From positions 1-35,729 of the forward strand of contig CAZDUS010000019.1 of assembly GCA_964508705.1 (NCBI GenBank): DNA of 35,729 bases. The letters run 5' to 3'. The position numbers and the translations under genes were made by a program. Position 1 is the stretch's first letter, and each line of letters begins with the position of its first letter. Positions 8,542-16,613 of the stretch are shown here, in pieces. The notes beneath the pieces were generated by a model. It was not told the origin of the DNA. It did not search any database and saw nothing but the letters and a program-made list of their open reading frames with translations. Source of the stretch: CAZDUS01 sp964508705. GTDB lineage: Bacteria > Verrucomicrobiota > Kiritimatiellia > CAIKKV01 > CAITUY01.

Positions 8542-9209
8542 GATCCCTGAAGCCGCCCCCCTCCCATCGGGTCCCCAACCCCTCTCGCACGAATCACCTC
8601 CTGCACAGGCCGGAAAGACCGACGATGCTCCGGACATGGCCCGTGTTCAAGAAGCGCCTGCAGGTGATTTTTCGTCCCATAGCCCTTATGCCTGCTGAAT
8701 CCGTACAGCGGATAGGCATGGTCAATCTCAAGCATGACCCGGTCGCGCGTCACCTTGGCGATGATACTGGCGGCCGCAATGCTTAGACTCCTCGAATCTC
8801 CCTCCACGATCGCCTGTGACAAACAAGGCAAACCCGGCACAGGCAAACCATCGACCAAAGCAAAATCAGGAGCGAGTTCCAACCCGGCCAAAGCCCGGTT
8901 CATCGCCAAATGAGTCGCCCTCAGGATATTCCGCTCGTCAACCTCCCGCACATTGGCGACACCCACGGAATAGGACACAAACGGTGATGACGCTAGAAAC
9001 GCAAAAAGCTCATCGCGTTGTCTCGCGGTGAGCTTTTTGGAATCGTTGATTTCTTTAAGGACGCCGTACTGTTCTGCTTCCAGAAACTCACGGTCGAACA
9101 CCAGTGCGGTTGCCATCACGGGCCCCGCCAAGGGGCCCCGACCGGCTTCGTCAACGCCCGCCAGTCGCTTATACCCTTGCCCCCAAGCCTGACGCTCAAA
9201 TTGGAGCAA
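8538..9209 (-). CDS. rnhB: Ribonuclease HII
   Basis: RNase HII cleaves RNA in RNA-DNA hybrids and removes single misincorporated ribonucleotides from DNA. The active site is visible: D20 and E21 in GVDEAGRGPLAGPV, D120 in LVDG, and probably D138 in EGDSRSLSIAAASIIAKV. The KGYGT segment, which recognises the RNA-DNA junction, is also present (HKGYGTKNH). The start is TTG at 9209, supported by GGAG seven bases upstream; no ATG is near. The 223-residue length is normal. The gap to rplS is 11 bases and the stop overlaps yraN by four bases, so the three genes are almost certainly one transcript. Confidence 0.95.
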   Translation of the reverse strand: MLQFERQAWGQGYKRLAGVDEAGRGPLAGPVMATALVFDREFLEAEQYGVLKEINDSKKLTARQRDELFAFLASSPFVSYSVGVANVREVDERNILRATHLAMNRALAGLELAPDFALVDGLPVPGLPCLSQAIVEGDSRSLSIAAASIIAKVTRDRVMLEIDHAYPLYGFSRHKGYGTKNHLQALLEHGPCPEHRRSFRPVQEVIRARGVGDPMGGGRLQGS

Positions 9210-9220
9210 TCGGCTTCTCC

Positions 9221-9586
9221 TTAACCTTCGGTCAGCTTGGACTTCTCGCGCAACTTGGCGCTCTTGCCTGAACGATCACGCAGGTAATACAACTTCGCAC
9301 GACGCGTCTTGCCGGAACTATCAACGTCCATTTTGGCAATGGTCGGCGAGTTCACAGGAAATACCCTTTCCACACCAACGCCATGGGAAACACGACGCAC
9401 GGTAAAGGTTTCTGTCGCCATACTTCCATCACGGGCAATCACGGTCCCGGTGTAAGCCTGCAAACGTTCCTTCCCGCCTTCACGAATCCGGACCTGAATG
9501 GTGACGGTATCCCCGATGCTGAAAGAAGGCAATGGATCCTTCCTCAGGTTTTCTTTGTGAATCATAGCCAATGCTTTTTTAATCAT
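9221..9586 (-). CDS. rplS: 50S ribosomal protein L19
   Basis: L19 is a structural protein of the large subunit at the interface with the 30S. The 121-residue product has the family signatures FSIGDTVTIQVRIREG, the AYTGTVIAR beta-barrel segment, ERVFPVNSP and a basic C-terminal part (KTRRAKLYYLRDRSGKSAK). The ATG at 9586 follows GAGG at five bases; upstream in-frame codons overlap trmD and are rejected. It follows trmD by eight bases, the standard trmD-rplS order. Confidence 0.97.
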   Translation of the reverse strand: MIKKALAMIHKENLRKDPLPSFSIGDTVTIQVRIREGGKERLQAYTGTVIARDGSMATETFTVRRVSHGVGVERVFPVNSPTIAKMDVDSSGKTRRAKLYYLRDRSGKSAKLREKSKLTEG

Positions 9587-9594
9587 AGTCACCT

Positions 9595-10272
9595 CTACTC
9601 CAACAAATCTGGTCTTCTCTCCCGGGTCCGGCACTTCGCTTGCTCAAGCCTCCACCGGGCAATTTCCTCATGGTCACCCGAGACCAGAATTTCGGGCACC
9701 GTCAATCCTCTAAACTCTCTCGGCCGCGTATATTGCGGATATTCCAACAACCCATCCGCAAAAGACTCCTCATTCGTGGCTCCCTCATTGCCCAACACAC
9801 CGGGTATCAGCCTGACAACAGCGTCAATTACCACTGCCGCCGGCAACACCCCGTTGGTCAACACATAGTCGCCAATCGAAATCTCCTCATCCACCAAGTG
9901 GGTTCGAACTCGCTCGTCCACCCCCTCATAGTGGCCACAAACAAAGATCAAATGCGATTCCTGCGCTAATTGCGCCGCCTTCGCCTGCTCAAACCGCCGC
10001 CCTTGCGGCGTCATCAAAATCACCTTCGAGGCCGGAGTCCTCACCGACTCCACCGCATCAAACAACGGCTCCGGCTTCATTACCATCCCCGGCCCTCCAC
10101 CAAACGGCCTGTCATCCGTTGTCTGGTGCCGGTCACTGGTGAACCGACGCAAATCCACAGCCTGAATACTCGCCAAACCCTTCTGTGCCGCACGCTTCAG
10201 AATGCTCTCTTCCAGAAAGCCTTTCAACATTCCAGGAAAAATCGTAACAACATCAATCCTTAACGGATCCAT
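9595..10272 (-). CDS. trmD: tRNA (guanine37-N1)-methyltransferase TrmD
   Basis: TrmD methylates G37 next to the anticodon using S-adenosylmethionine and prevents +1 frameshifting. Visible signatures are IDVVTIFPGML at the N terminus, DDRPFGGGPGMVM (53-65), the trefoil-knot SAM-binding segments VCGHYEGVDER (111-121) and IGDYVLTNG (133-141), and LLEYPQYTRP. At 225 residues it lacks only a short C-terminal stretch compared with E. coli (255). The position equivalent to the catalytic Asp169 of Haemophilus/E. coli TrmD appears as Glu169 in NEESF. It lies six bases after khpA. The usual rimM gene between them is absent. Confidence 0.95.
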   Translation of the reverse strand: MDPLRIDVVTIFPGMLKGFLEESILKRAAQKGLASIQAVDLRRFTSDRHQTTDDRPFGGGPGMVMKPEPLFDAVESVRTPASKVILMTPQGRRFEQAKAAQLAQESHLIFVCGHYEGVDERVRTHLVDEEISIGDYVLTNGVLPAAVVIDAVVRLIPGVLGNEGATNEESFADGLLEYPQYTRPREFRGLTVPEILVSGDHEEIARWRLEQAKCRTRERRPDLLE

Positions 10273-10278
10273 TGCTGA

Positions 10279-10509
10279 TTATTCCGCCACTTCCAGAACC
10301 GCGCGACGCCCCTCTTTCGACGCCAGATTGCTTAGCAATACCCGAAGCGCACTGATCGTCTTTCCGCTCCGGCCAATCAACCGCCCCACATCCTTGGGGT
10401 TACACCGAAGCTCCAGGATCGTTATCTGCTTCCCCGCCACCTCGGTGACTACAATGTCATTCGGATGATCAAGGAGCGCCCTGGTAATATACAATACGAA
10501 CGACTTCAT
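10279..10509 (-). CDS. khpA: KH-domain RNA-binding protein KhpA
   Basis: This is a 76-residue single KH-domain protein. The RNA-binding GxxG loop is seen in GRLIGRSGKTISALR, in the order beta-alpha-alpha-beta. KhpA proteins (formerly YlqC) bind RNA and in Gram-positives pair with KhpB/EloR; here the partner is not in the window. The ATG overlaps the rpsP stop codon by four bases (ATGA), so translation is probably coupled. The rpsP-khpA-(rimM)-trmD-rplS order is common outside the enterobacteria, which makes the call secure despite the small size. Confidence 0.92.
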   Translation of the reverse strand: MKSFVLYITRALLDHPNDIVVTEVAGKQITILELRCNPKDVGRLIGRSGKTISALRVLLSNLASKEGRRAVLEVAE

Positions 10510-10763
10510 GCGCTTACTTTGGCCGCAGCGCGATGCTTGCGCAACAGGCTCTTCACGGTATCGCTAACTTGAGCGCCTTTGCTTGTCCAATATTCAATCC
10601 GATCCATCTTAAGGCTGAAATTCATACCTTTTTTCTTCGGATCGTACCACCCAATAACTTCCAGGTTCTTTCCGTCTCTTGGGCTACGACTATCTGTGGC
10701 GACCACGCGGTAAGCAATATCCTTGTTCGCTCCCGTACGGGTCATTCTAATTTTTACTGACAT
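10506..10763 (-). CDS. rpsP: 30S ribosomal protein S16
   Basis: S16 is an early-assembly protein of the small subunit. The 85-residue product starts MSVKIRMTRTGANKDIAYRV and has SPRDGKNLEVIGWYDP and a WTSKGAQVSDTVKSLLRK tail, all typical. The ATG at 10763 follows GGAGG at five bases; the frame runs six codons further upstream, but that start has no ribosome-binding site. It heads the rpsP-khpA-trmD-rplS-rnhB-yraN run, 78 bases after ffh, and a hairpin precedes it. Confidence 0.97.
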   Translation of the reverse strand: MSVKIRMTRTGANKDIAYRVVATDSRSPRDGKNLEVIGWYDPKKKGMNFSLKMDRIEYWTSKGAQVSDTVKSLLRKHRAAAKVSA

Positions 10764-10786
10764 CCCGACCTCCCTTGACATATGCC

Positions 10787-10809
10787 TTCAGGGTAAAATT
10801 CACCCTGAA
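10787..10809 (-). promoter_or_regulatory. Hairpin in the rpsP leader
   Basis: A perfect 8-bp inverted repeat (TTCAGGGT / ACCCTGAA) with a seven-base loop lies between ffh and rpsP, ending 23 bases before the rpsP ATG. No U-run follows on the minus strand, so it is not an obvious terminator. It may be an RNA-processing site or a leader element of the ribosomal-protein operon. Confidence 0.35.
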
Positions 10810-10841
10810 TATTGGCGTAAAAAGCGCGGCACTATTTCACA

Positions 10842-12176
10842 TTATCGCCGTGGGCGCAACCTCTTTTGTAACATACCCATCTTCTTGGCCATCTCCCTCG
10901 CCTGATCAAACTGTTTCAGAAGCTCATTCACATCCTGCACCTGCGTCCCGCTCCCCTTCGCAATGCGCCGCTTGCGACCTGCATTCAGAATGTCCGGATT
11001 CCGCCTCTCCTTTGGCGTCATGCTCCGGATAACAGCCTCTGCCCGCTTGGAAAAACGCTCAAAATCCATGCCAGCCCCCGCGGCCTCCTTCATCTTGGCC
11101 TTAACCTGCCCGCCCATCGGCATCATATCGAGCAGATTCTCCAATGGCCCCAACTTTCGAAGTTGCGCCAACTGATCAAGAAAATCCTCGAGATCCAACC
11201 GATTCGACCGCATCTTCTTTTCAGCGGTCGCCGCCTTTTCAACATCAACGGTCAACTGGACCTTCTCCACCAAACTTACAATGTCCCCCATACCAAGAAT
11301 GCGGGACGCCATTCGTTCCGGATAAAAGGCGTCAAGGTCTCCTGTATGCTCGCCCGTCCCCGTATACAAAATGGAACAACCGCTAACAGTCTGAATGGAT
11401 AAGGCCGCGCCACCCCGGGCATCACCATCCAGCTTTGTCAGTATTAAACCTCTCAAATCCAAGGCCTTATGAAAAACCTCAGCCACATGAACCGACTCCT
11501 GACCAATCGCCGCATCCACAACCAGCAAGGTGTTTCGGCACTTCACCACTTCGCGCAATTCTTTCAATTCCTGGACTAGTTCATCGTCAATTTGGAACCG
11601 ACCACCAGTGTCGAAAATAACGACATCACGTCCGGAAAGCTCAGCCAAATCCATGGCCCGCCGCCCTAATGCCGGAACCTTTTCGCCCTTCTCGGGGCCA
11701 ACCATTTCAACCCCAATCTGTCCGGCCAGAACCCGCAATTGATCAACAGCTGCCGGTCGCCGAATATCAGCCCCCACCAATAATACGTTCTTTCCGTCCT
11801 TCTTCCACAGCGCCGCCAACTTGGCCGTGGTCGTTGTTTTCCCCGCGCCATGTAAACCAACCATCATCACAGGCGCTGGCTTCGGATTTAGCTCCACTCG
11901 CCGGTTCCGCCCGGCTCCAAGCAAGGCCACCAATTCATCATGAACGCGTTTGACCACCTGCTGCCCGGGAGTGAGGCTTCCTAACACCTCCTGCCCAACA
12001 CATTGCTCGCTCACACGCGCCACAAAATCACGAGCCACCTCATAATTGACGTCCGCCTCAAGCAAAGCCATGCGGACCTCGCGCATGGCATCACGTATAT
12101 TGTCGTCGGTAAGACGACCGTAACCGCGAAGTTTGCGGAACACCTGCTCTAATGAATTTGTCAACGTCTCAAACAC
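10842..12176 (-). CDS. ffh: Signal recognition particle GTPase Ffh (SRP54)
   Basis: Ffh binds signal peptides with its methionine-rich M domain and, with 4.5S RNA and FtsY, delivers ribosomes to the membrane. The N domain, the G domain (P-loop GLHGAGKTTTTAKLA, TKLDGDARGG) and the M domain with clustered Met (LLDMMPMGG, MAKKMGMLQKRL) are all present. The GTG at 12176 is chosen because AGGGGA lies five to six bases upstream and FETLTNSL aligns directly with the family N terminus; an ATG two codons earlier is the alternative. Two positions are unusual: the P-loop has His where Gln is normal (GLQGAGKT), and the DTAGR motif reads DTGGR. The gene follows clpC across a hairpin and precedes rpsP by 78 bases. 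Confidence 0.96.
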   Translation of the reverse strand: MFETLTNSLEQVFRKLRGYGRLTDDNIRDAMREVRMALLEADVNYEVARDFVARVSEQCVGQEVLGSLTPGQQVVKRVHDELVALLGAGRNRRVELNPKPAPVMMVGLHGAGKTTTTAKLAALWKKDGKNVLLVGADIRRPAAVDQLRVLAGQIGVEMVGPEKGEKVPALGRRAMDLAELSGRDVVIFDTGGRFQIDDELVQELKELREVVKCRNTLLVVDAAIGQESVHVAEVFHKALDLRGLILTKLDGDARGGAALSIQTVSGCSILYTGTGEHTGDLDAFYPERMASRILGMGDIVSLVEKVQLTVDVEKAATAEKKMRSNRLDLEDFLDQLAQLRKLGPLENLLDMMPMGGQVKAKMKEAAGAGMDFERFSKRAEAVIRSMTPKERRNPDILNAGRKRRIAKGSGTQVQDVNELLKQFDQAREMAKKMGMLQKRLRPRR

Positions 12177-12196
12177 GATCATCCCCTAAAATCATA

Positions 12197-12219
12197 TGCG
12201 CGCCATAAAATGGCGCGCA
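12197..12219 (-). terminator. Hairpin after clpC, possible terminator
   Basis: A perfect 10-bp stem, TGCGCGCCAT / ATGGCGCGCA with a three-base loop, starts 24 bases after the clpC stop and ends 21 bases before the ffh GTG. On the minus strand it is followed by ATATGATTTTAG, a weak U tract. It probably separates the clpC and ffh transcripts, although partial read-through is likely. Confidence 0.55.
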
Positions 12220-12242
12220 CATTTCTCATCCGACAACAAACG

Positions 12243-14726
12243 TCAGGCCTTTACACCCTTACCCGCCACAACCCGGAACGCCAACCCGCCATCCGCCTTC
12301 ACAACCTCCACCTTCGTCGCTCCGTGCAAATCCCCTCGCAATATCTCTTCCGCCAAGGGGTCTTCCAAATATCTCTGCACAGCGCGCCTCAAGGGACGGG
12401 CACCCATGGCAACATCAAATCCTTTATCCAGCAAGAACTCTCTGGCGTCAGGCGAAAGCACCAAATCAATACCCTTCGCCTCCACTCGCTTCAGGATTTT
12501 AGCCACTTCAAGCGTAAGAATCTTGACGGTGTCTTCCCTCGACAATTGCCGGAAAACTACAATTTCATCAAGCCGGTTGATGAACTCCGGCTTGAACACC
12601 CGCTTTACATCTTCCAGCATCCGAAGCTTCAATGACTCGTAATCCAGCGAGGCATTCGAATCCGAAAAACCCAACCCCGCCTTACGCCCAAAATCCGCTC
12701 CAAGATTTGTCGTCAGGATAATCACGGTATTTCGGAAATCCACCGGACGCCCAAAACTATCCGTCAACCGGCCTTCCTCCATGATCTGAAGCAACATATG
12801 CGTCACATCAGGATGCGCCTTCTCAATTTCATCAAACAGCACCACGGAATAGGGACGCCGACGCACCTTCTCCGTCAACTGTCCACCCTCCTCGTATCCC
12901 ACATAGCCCGGAGGGGACCCCACTAGTCGTGAAACCGTAAATTTCTCCATGTATTCCGACATGTCCAATTGAATCAGGGCATTCGGATCATCGAACATGA
13001 ATTCCGCCAAAGCCTTCGCCAACAGGGTCTTCCCCACCCCCGTCGGACCAAGAAACACAAATGAACCAATCGGACGCTTGGGATCCTTTAAGTCCGCCCG
13101 GGACCGCCGTAGCGCCTTTGAAATGGCAACAATGGCAGGATCCTGCCCTATCACCGTCTTGCCCAACTCTTCTTCCATATGAAGCAGACGGGCCAACTCC
13201 TTCCCCTCCATTTTCTTCAAGGGGACCCCTGTCCACTTTGCAATCACAACCATTACGTCTTCAGCCGTCACTTTGACTTTTCGCTTCTGACTGGTTTCTC
13301 TCCACTTCTTCACACTTGCTTCAAGGGCCTCTCGCTCCCTCCGCTCCAGGTCACGAAGTTGAGCCGCTTCCTCAAACTTCTGCCCCTTGATCGCCGCTTC
13401 CTTCTGTATGCGGACCTTCTCGATGGCTTGCTCTTTCTTTCTCAAGTCCGGTGAGCGCGTTGTGGTCTGGATCCGCGCCCTCGCTCCGGCCTCATCAATG
13501 GTGTCAATGGCTTTGTCCGGCAACCGCCGTCCTGACAGATACCGATCCGTCAGCCTCGCCGCCGCCTCAATGGCATCGTCGGTAATCTTGATACCATGGT
13601 GCTCCTCATACTTGTAGCGAATGCCCTTTAGAATCTGAATGGCCTCGTCCACTGTTGGCTCCTTAACCTGCACGGTTTGGAACCGCCTCTCCAGCGCGCC
13701 GTCCTTCTCAATATGCTTGCGATACTCATCCAAAGTGGTCGCCCCAATGCACTGCAATTCACCTCGCGCCAAGGCAGGCTTGATGATGTTCGAGGCATCC
13801 ATCGTTCCTTCAGCCGATCCGGCGCCAACAATGGTGTGCAACTCATCAACAAATAACATGACGTTACCGACCCGCCGAATCTCTTCCATCACCGCCTTGA
13901 TCCGCTCTTCGAACTGCCCGCGATACTTGGTTCCGGCAATCATCAAGGCCAAATCCAAAGCAATAACGCGTTTATTCCTTAAAATATCTGGCACCATCCC
14001 TTGAACTATCACTTGGGCAAGCCCCTCCACAATGGCTGTCTTCCCGACTCCAGCCTCCCCCAACAAGACAGGGTTGTTTTTGGTTCTGCGACAAAGGATC
14101 TGGATGACGCGTTCCAATTCCGGCTCACGCCCGACCATCGGGTCTAACGCCCCCTTGCTTGCCATCTCCGTCAAATCCCTCCCGAACGCATTAAGCGCCG
14201 GGGTCTTTTGCTTTGCCGCCTGAGGCGCTTGTTTTGTTTTTGGCTCCGGCGTCTCGGACTCCTCCCCAGGCTCAAAATTAGGGTCAAGCTCCTTCATGAC
14301 TTCGACACGAGTTGTATCCGCGTCCACGTTAAGCGCCCGCAGGACCTGAGCCGCCACCCCTTCCCCTTCCCTCAATAACCCCAGCAAAATGTGCTCTGTT
14401 CCAATATAGGAATGATTCAAGGAACGCGCCTCTGATGCCGCCAACTGAAGCACCTTCTTCGCCCGCGGCGTAAACGGAACATTTCCCACCGTCTTGGTTT
14501 CCGGCCCTTGTCCAACCGCTTTCTCCACCTCTAACCGCAAGGACTCCAAGGAAATCCCCATCCGGTCAAGCACCGTTACCGCCACCCCGGACCCCAAGGC
14601 CACAAGACCAAGAAGAATATGTTCAGTCCCCACATAGGGATGATTAAACCGCTCAGCCTCAGATCTTGCCAACTGAATAACCTGCTGGGCTCGTGGTGTA
14701 TAGTTTCCTGAACCTGAATTTGTCAT
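12243..14726 (-). CDS. clpC: ATP-dependent protease ATPase subunit ClpC
   Basis: ClpC is a hexameric AAA+ unfoldase that feeds substrates to ClpP. The 827-residue protein has two N-terminal Clp repeats (about 5-70 and 84-145), AAA domain 1 with Walker A GEAGVGKT (223-230) and DELHTIVGAG, a middle domain with a UVR-like coiled coil (FEEAAQLRDLERREREALE), and AAA domain 2 with GPTGVGKT and LFDEIEKAHPDV. The middle domain identifies ClpC rather than ClpA, ClpB or ClpE. AGGA lies seven bases before the ATG. It follows mcsB by 22 bases; in Firmicutes McsB-phosphorylated proteins are bound by the ClpC N domain. The linker at 150-178 is Pro/Glu/Lys-rich. No clpP is in the window. Confidence 0.96.
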   Translation of the reverse strand: MTNSGSGNYTPRAQQVIQLARSEAERFNHPYVGTEHILLGLVALGSGVAVTVLDRMGISLESLRLEVEKAVGQGPETKTVGNVPFTPRAKKVLQLAASEARSLNHSYIGTEHILLGLLREGEGVAAQVLRALNVDADTTRVEVMKELDPNFEPGEESETPEPKTKQAPQAAKQKTPALNAFGRDLTEMASKGALDPMVGREPELERVIQILCRRTKNNPVLLGEAGVGKTAIVEGLAQVIVQGMVPDILRNKRVIALDLALMIAGTKYRGQFEERIKAVMEEIRRVGNVMLFVDELHTIVGAGSAEGTMDASNIIKPALARGELQCIGATTLDEYRKHIEKDGALERRFQTVQVKEPTVDEAIQILKGIRYKYEEHHGIKITDDAIEAAARLTDRYLSGRRLPDKAIDTIDEAGARARIQTTTRSPDLRKKEQAIEKVRIQKEAAIKGQKFEEAAQLRDLERREREALEASVKKWRETSQKRKVKVTAEDVMVVIAKWTGVPLKKMEGKELARLLHMEEELGKTVIGQDPAIVAISKALRRSRADLKDPKRPIGSFVFLGPTGVGKTLLAKALAEFMFDDPNALIQLDMSEYMEKFTVSRLVGSPPGYVGYEEGGQLTEKVRRRPYSVVLFDEIEKAHPDVTHMLLQIMEEGRLTDSFGRPVDFRNTVIILTTNLGADFGRKAGLGFSDSNASLDYESLKLRMLEDVKRVFKPEFINRLDEIVVFRQLSREDTVKILTLEVAKILKRVEAKGIDLVLSPDAREFLLDKGFDVAMGARPLRRAVQRYLEDPLAEEILRGDLHGATKVEVVKADGGLAFRVVAGKGVKA

Positions 14727-14748
14727 GATTAAATCCTATTCTCGCGGC

Positions 14749-15810
14749 TTACCCTGAAATTGTCGCACGCCTGATAACTCCTCTTATCCGCGCCGCACGC
14801 AACTCGTCACGCGCCCCAGGCTCAACAAATTGCCCCTCCAATTTTTGCATGTGGCCCGGCTGCGAAGTTAGCGTAAGTCGGTTAAGTTCTGATATTTCCA
14901 AGCCGCTAACGATACCAAGATCAACCCCCAGGCGCAACCCTGAGAGCAAATCCAGAGTTTCTCGCGATGTAAGCACTTGGGCATGGCATAAAACACCGTA
15001 AGCCCTCCCAATGAAATCCCGAATCCGGCTTCCCCTCCCCTCCATCAACCGCATCCGGGCATTCCGCTCGTGCTCGGCAACCTCGCTGACAATGTGAGTC
15101 AACCGCTCAATGATGGTTTCCTCTGACTCGCCCAACGTGGTCTGATTTGACACCTGAAACATATTACCGGTTGCCTCCGTCCCCTCTCCCAAAAGCCCCC
15201 TCACCACGAGCCCTATTTTAGCCAAACCCTTGATTATCGGTTCTATCTCGTTCGCTAGCCGCAACGCTGGCACATGTAACATGGCGCTGGCGCGTAAACC
15301 TGTACCAACATTCGTAGGGCAAGCCGTCAAATAACCAAGCTCCGCCGAAAAAGAGTATCGGACTTTCGCCTCGATTTCAGAGTCCAGAGCATCTATCTCA
15401 CGCCAAAGCTCATTCAACATTAGACCCGGACGCATCGCCTGCAGACGCAAATGATCCTCCTCATTAACCATCACCCCAAGATTCTCGTCCTCACGCACCA
15501 CCAACGAACTCCCCCTCGATTTTCGAACCAATTCCATACTGATCAAATGCCGCTCATGAAGAAAATCCTTCTCCGGAAGTGCAATAGTCGCCATGTCGAC
15601 CATGATTGAAGGCGTGAGGGACTTGACTGAGCCCAGCACCTCTTCCATCTGCCTCTGGACATGAACGCTCTCCTCCTCGCCTGCCCAGCCAGGAAACGCC
15701 TTGCCTTGGAGATTACGCGCCAGCCTGATCCTACTGCTAATAACGATCGCATTGCGCCCATCGTAAGGCAACCAGGCCCCCTGCCTATTTACTAGTTCAT
15801 CCAGCCTCAT
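14749..15810 (-). CDS. mcsB: Protein-arginine kinase McsB
   Basis: McsB has the phosphagen-kinase fold and phosphorylates arginine residues on misfolded proteins, marking them for ClpCP. Family signatures are SSRIRLARN near the N terminus, NEEDHLRLQ (the conserved Glu and guanidino-binding region), CPTNVGTGLRAS with the reactive Cys, RGLLGEGTEA and GNMFQVSNQTTLG. The 353-residue length matches Bacillus McsB (363). The ATG at 15810 has GAGG six bases upstream and overlaps mcsA by 14 bases; a GTG four codons earlier (15822) is a less favoured alternative. The tight mcsA-mcsB-clpC arrangement supports a shared function. Confidence 0.95.
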   Translation of the reverse strand: MRLDELVNRQGAWLPYDGRNAIVISSRIRLARNLQGKAFPGWAGEEESVHVQRQMEEVLGSVKSLTPSIMVDMATIALPEKDFLHERHLISMELVRKSRGSSLVVREDENLGVMVNEEDHLRLQAMRPGLMLNELWREIDALDSEIEAKVRYSFSAELGYLTACPTNVGTGLRASAMLHVPALRLANEIEPIIKGLAKIGLVVRGLLGEGTEATGNMFQVSNQTTLGESEETIIERLTHIVSEVAEHERNARMRLMEGRGSRIRDFIGRAYGVLCHAQVLTSRETLDLLSGLRLGVDLGIVSGLEISELNRLTLTSQPGHMQKLEGQFVEPGARDELRAARIRGVIRRATISG

Positions 15811-16282
15811 GCTCTGCCTCACGAATCATATCCCGCACCAAGGCGGCCTTTTCATAATCTTCCCGCTTTATCGCATTATCAAGATCGCCTCGTAACGTCA
15901 CTAATCGAGACACCGTCTCTCGCCCCTTCTGAAAAGCACAAGGAGCCTTCCCCTTATGAATCAACCCTTTATGCATTGCCGCCAACATGGGTTTGAGATC
16001 CTCACCAAATGCTTCATAACACAACTCACACCCCAAACGACCCGTTTTCTTAAAATCAGATCCACGCAGGTGGCAATGCGGACAACTTCTTTTTAAAAAT
16101 TCAGCAGACTCTTCGCCGCCAGCCATCCCGAAAAATATTTCAGGAATGGACATGACATTCTGAACGTTAAGCCCGCTTTCCTCCGCACATCGTTCGCATA
16201 AATGCAATTCCTTGCTATTGCCGTCAATCACTTGAGATACATGGATTGAAGACTCATTCACATGGCAACTATCGCAAAGCAT
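15797..16282 (-). CDS. mcsA: McsA, zinc-finger UVR-motif activator of McsB
   Basis: McsA activates the arginine kinase McsB and links it to ClpC. The 161-residue protein has two paired zinc-finger regions: CDSC (3-6) with CERC (28-31), and CPHC with CELC in the middle. The C-terminal UVR motif runs LRGDLDNAIKREDYEKAALV. GAGG lies seven bases before the ATG. It is first in mcsA-mcsB-clpC; the CtsR repressor gene that precedes mcsA in Firmicutes is not present upstream. A weak promoter candidate lies at 16338-16367. Confidence 0.93.
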   Translation of the reverse strand: MLCDSCHVNESSIHVSQVIDGNSKELHLCERCAEESGLNVQNVMSIPEIFFGMAGGEESAEFLKRSCPHCHLRGSDFKKTGRLGCELCYEAFGEDLKPMLAAMHKGLIHKGKAPCAFQKGRETVSRLVTLRGDLDNAIKREDYEKAALVRDMIREAEHEAG

Positions 16283-16613
16283 AAATTTTCCTCATTATCA
16301 CAACGTTGTCCGTCATCATCGCAAACAGCAGCCTGCTCTTATGGCCGTTCTTTTTTCATGATTTCAAATAATCCCATTCACGTCATCCTAAAACAACCTG
16401 ATCAAGGCTGGCTCGTTAAGTCTCTTGTTCCGCGCCGCATACCCCTGCGTCATTATGTCCCGCTGTACATCCAATCTATCAACACAACGCTGAGCACATG
16501 GCGCGCTTATGTTAATCACTTGATTGACATGTAAATCAAATTTTTATAGCCTTATTTGAGAGTTGGTAAGTGTTTTCGAAATAGTTACACCCATTCAATA
16601 TGGAGAAGTGAAA
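16283..16613. other. Divergent intergenic region between mcsA and the secreted-protein gene
   Basis: This stretch of about 330 bases has no supported gene; an 89-codon plus-strand frame inside it has no ribosome-binding site and no family features. It must hold two outward promoters. For mcsA, TTGAAA (16367-16362) and CATAAG (16343-16338) are 18 bases apart on the minus strand. For the secreted protein, a perfect TTGACA (16524-16529) and TATAGC (16545-16550) are only 15 bases apart. No CIRCE-like or CtsR-like heptad repeat was recognised. Confidence 0.4.
16520..16539. promoter_or_regulatory. Near-perfect 20-bp palindrome, candidate operator
   Basis: TTGATTGACATGTAAATCAA at 16520-16539 is symmetric except for one base pair and covers the TTGACA element upstream of the secreted-protein gene. 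Its TTGAT / ATCAA ends recall CRP/FNR-type half-sites, but the spacing of ten bases instead of four argues against an ordinary FNR box. One palindrome this good is expected by chance in a window this size, so the position is the main argument. Confidence 0.35.

Noticed and set aside
16262..16534. A 90-codon frame between mcsA and the secreted-protein gene
   Set aside because: It overlaps the mcsA start, has no ribosome-binding site and looks like non-coding sequence.
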